From Tannerella sp. (lineage in GTDB: Bacteria > Bacteroidota > Bacteroidia > Bacteroidales > Tannerellaceae): DNA of 16,721 nt. This document shows, piece after piece, positions 15,274 through 16,721 of the stretch; within the stretch, counting starts at the first letter, position 1, and every line of letters begins with the position of its first letter. The position numbers and the translations under genes were made by a program. The notes under the pieces were generated by a model. It searched no databases and was not told the DNA's origin. It saw nothing but the letters and a program-made list of their open reading frames with translations. The stretch covers positions 1-16,721 of the forward strand of contig JAIRYY010000209.1 in the NCBI GenBank assembly GCA_031267485.1, in the 5' to 3' direction.

Positions 15274-16708
15274 GGCGACAAACGCGTGGAAATCTGTCGA
15301 CTGGTACACCATTTTCCTGTATGCGGTCATGGTTGTGGCGGGATGGATCAGCATCTGCGGGGCAAGTTACGATTTTGACAGTCCGGACCTTATCTATTCG
15401 TCCGGCCGTCCGGCCATGCAGCTTGTCTGGATAGGCACATCCGTCGTGCTTATTTTCCTGATAATGATGCTCGACAAGCATTTCTTCGAAACATTCGCCT
15501 ATCCCCTGTACGGCCTGGTCATCCTGCTGCTTATCCTGACCGTCCTTGTGGCGCCCGACATCAAAGGTTCCCGTTCGTGGCTCGTCATAACGTCCTCCAT
15601 CCGCCTGCAGCCGGCCGAATTTGCCAAGTTTGCAACGGCGCTTGCGCTTGCGCGGTTCATGAACGCGTATGAATTTAATCTGCCGACAGCAAGGAACCTT
15701 ACGGTTTCCGCACTGATCATCCTGCTCCCGGCGCTGTGCATCATCATGCAGCACGAAACCGGTTCCGCGCTTGTGTTTCTGGCCTTCGCAATGGCGCTGT
15801 ACCGCGAGGGAATGTCGGGATACGTGCTGCTCATGAGCATCTGCGCCGTCCTGTTTTTCGTCCTCGAACTGAAATACGAATCGCTCGTGTGGAACGAAAC
15901 GCCCGTAAGCGAACTGCTCATAAGCGGCATCATCCTTGCCGTCATCTGCATTATGCTGCGTTTTTTCCTCAACGAGCGTAAACTTGGCGCCTGCTTCTTC
16001 CTGATAACGGTATGCTGCGGCATTGCAGGCTACGTCGTGTCGATATTCCATCCGTTCAATCTGGCGCGGGCATCCATCGGTCTGATTGCGGGCTTTTCCA
16101 TATACCTGGTTCTATACTCGTTCCGCCGGCTAATCTGGAAATATGCCCTGCCGGCCGTATTTGCCGTCATTTCGCTGGGCATCCTGTTCTCCGCCAACCA
16201 TGTGTTCAACGAAGTTCTGCAGCCCCACCAGCAGCAGCGCATCAAAGTATCGCTGGGTCTGGAGGACGACCCCACCGGCACGGGTTACAACGTCAATCAG
16301 TCCAAAATAGCCATCGGTTCCGGCGGGTTTACCGGCAAGGGTTTCCTGAACGGGACGCAGACGAAGCTGCGGTACGTGCCGGAACAGGATACGGATTTTA
16401 TATTCTGCACCGTGGGAGAAGAATTTGGTTTTGTCGGCTCGCTATCCGTACTGCTGATTTACGCCCTGTTCATCCTGCGCATCATGCAGCTTGCCGAACG
16501 GCAGCCGGCCGCATTCGGACGCGTATACGGGTACAGTGTGGCGTCGATATTCTTTTTTCACGCTTTCGTGAACATCGGCATGGTGTGCGGCATCACTCCC
16601 GTCATAGGCATACCTCTGCCGTTTTTCAGCTACGGCGGTTCCTCCCTGTGGGGATTTACAATCCTGCTCTTCATCTTCCTCCGGATAGACCTGGCGCGGA
16701 AAGAATAG
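15263..16708 (+). CDS. rodA: RodA, SEDS peptidoglycan glycosyltransferase
   Basis: Polytopic SEDS-family polymerase that builds glycan strands from lipid II together with PBP2. The 481-residue product carries GSRSWLVI and LQPAEFAKF (around 115-124, with E119 matching the essential Glu of the family) and the catalytic loop PEQDTDFIF with D378, equivalent to Escherichia coli D262. It ends in PFFSYGGSS, the conserved C-terminal signature. It is about 110 residues longer than Escherichia coli RodA. The extra length lies between E119 and D378 and reads as additional hydrophobic helices and charged loops, a form I associate with Bacteroidetes. The start overlaps mrdA by 11 nt. Only 13 bases follow its stop, so whether the operon continues is not visible. 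Confidence 0.96.
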   Translation: MRNKATNAWKSVDWYTIFLYAVMVVAGWISICGASYDFDSPDLIYSSGRPAMQLVWIGTSVVLIFLIMMLDKHFFETFAYPLYGLVILLLILTVLVAPDIKGSRSWLVITSSIRLQPAEFAKFATALALARFMNAYEFNLPTARNLTVSALIILLPALCIIMQHETGSALVFLAFAMALYREGMSGYVLLMSICAVLFFVLELKYESLVWNETPVSELLISGIILAVICIMLRFFLNERKLGACFFLITVCCGIAGYVVSIFHPFNLARASIGLIAGFSIYLVLYSFRRLIWKYALPAVFAVISLGILFSANHVFNEVLQPHQQQRIKVSLGLEDDPTGTGYNVNQSKIAIGSGGFTGKGFLNGTQTKLRYVPEQDTDFIFCTVGEEFGFVGSLSVLLIYALFILRIMQLAERQPAAFGRVYGYSVASIFFFHAFVNIGMVCGITPVIGIPLPFFSYGGSSLWGFTILLFIFLRIDLARKE

Positions 16709-16721
16709 CGCCCCGCTGTCG

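Overview
The window is a stretch of ordinary chromosomal housekeeping DNA, most likely from a member of the Bacteroidales (Bacteroidota). Three things point there: promoters that fit the Bacteroidetes TTTG / TAnnTTTG pattern with 19-20 bp spacing; AT-rich leaders without usable Shine-Dalgarno sequences; and family variants typical of the group, namely a GH77 enzyme with tandem CBM20 domains, a long RodA, and a purH-mreBCD-mrdA-rodA order. I cannot name a genus. I see no mobile element, CRISPR array, tRNA, rRNA or sign of recent transfer, and no gene-free gap longer than about 120 bases.

Layout. (1) 60-2738 (+): a DPE2-type 4-alpha-glucanotransferase (malQ) with its own promoter. (2) 2797-7305 (-): three genes read leftward, first an exported PDZ/DUF4136-like/PDZ protein, then mutS2, coupled to it by an ATGA overlap, then a bactofilin with its own strong promoter. 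The bactofilin converges on malQ. (3) 7306-7415: a divergent promoter region with striking dyad symmetry. (4) 7416-9330 (+): grpE and dnaJ, the co-chaperones of DnaK; dnaK itself is not here. (5) 9331-9417: a promoter region in which the -7 box sits exactly in the loop of a 10-bp perfect inverted repeat. (6) 9418-16708 (+): purH, mreB, mreC, mreD, mrdA (PBP2) and rodA. The last four overlap or nearly overlap.

How the genes work together. mreB-mreC-mreD-mrdA-rodA encode the core elongasome: MreB filaments guide the RodA glycosyltransferase and the PBP2 transpeptidase, with MreC and MreD linking cytoplasm and periplasm. purH (last two steps to IMP) lies upstream on the same strand, 35 nt from mreB. 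GrpE and DnaJ serve the DnaK cycle. The bactofilin is a second cytoskeletal polymer, but it is not in the mre operon.

No previously undescribed multi-gene system is evident. The items most worth a second look are the two promoter-associated dyads (7331-7378 and 9375-9403), and the uncharacterised PDZ/DUF4136-like envelope protein with its translational coupling to mutS2. Coordinates and residue numbers were counted by eye; family assignments are from motif recognition, without database searches.
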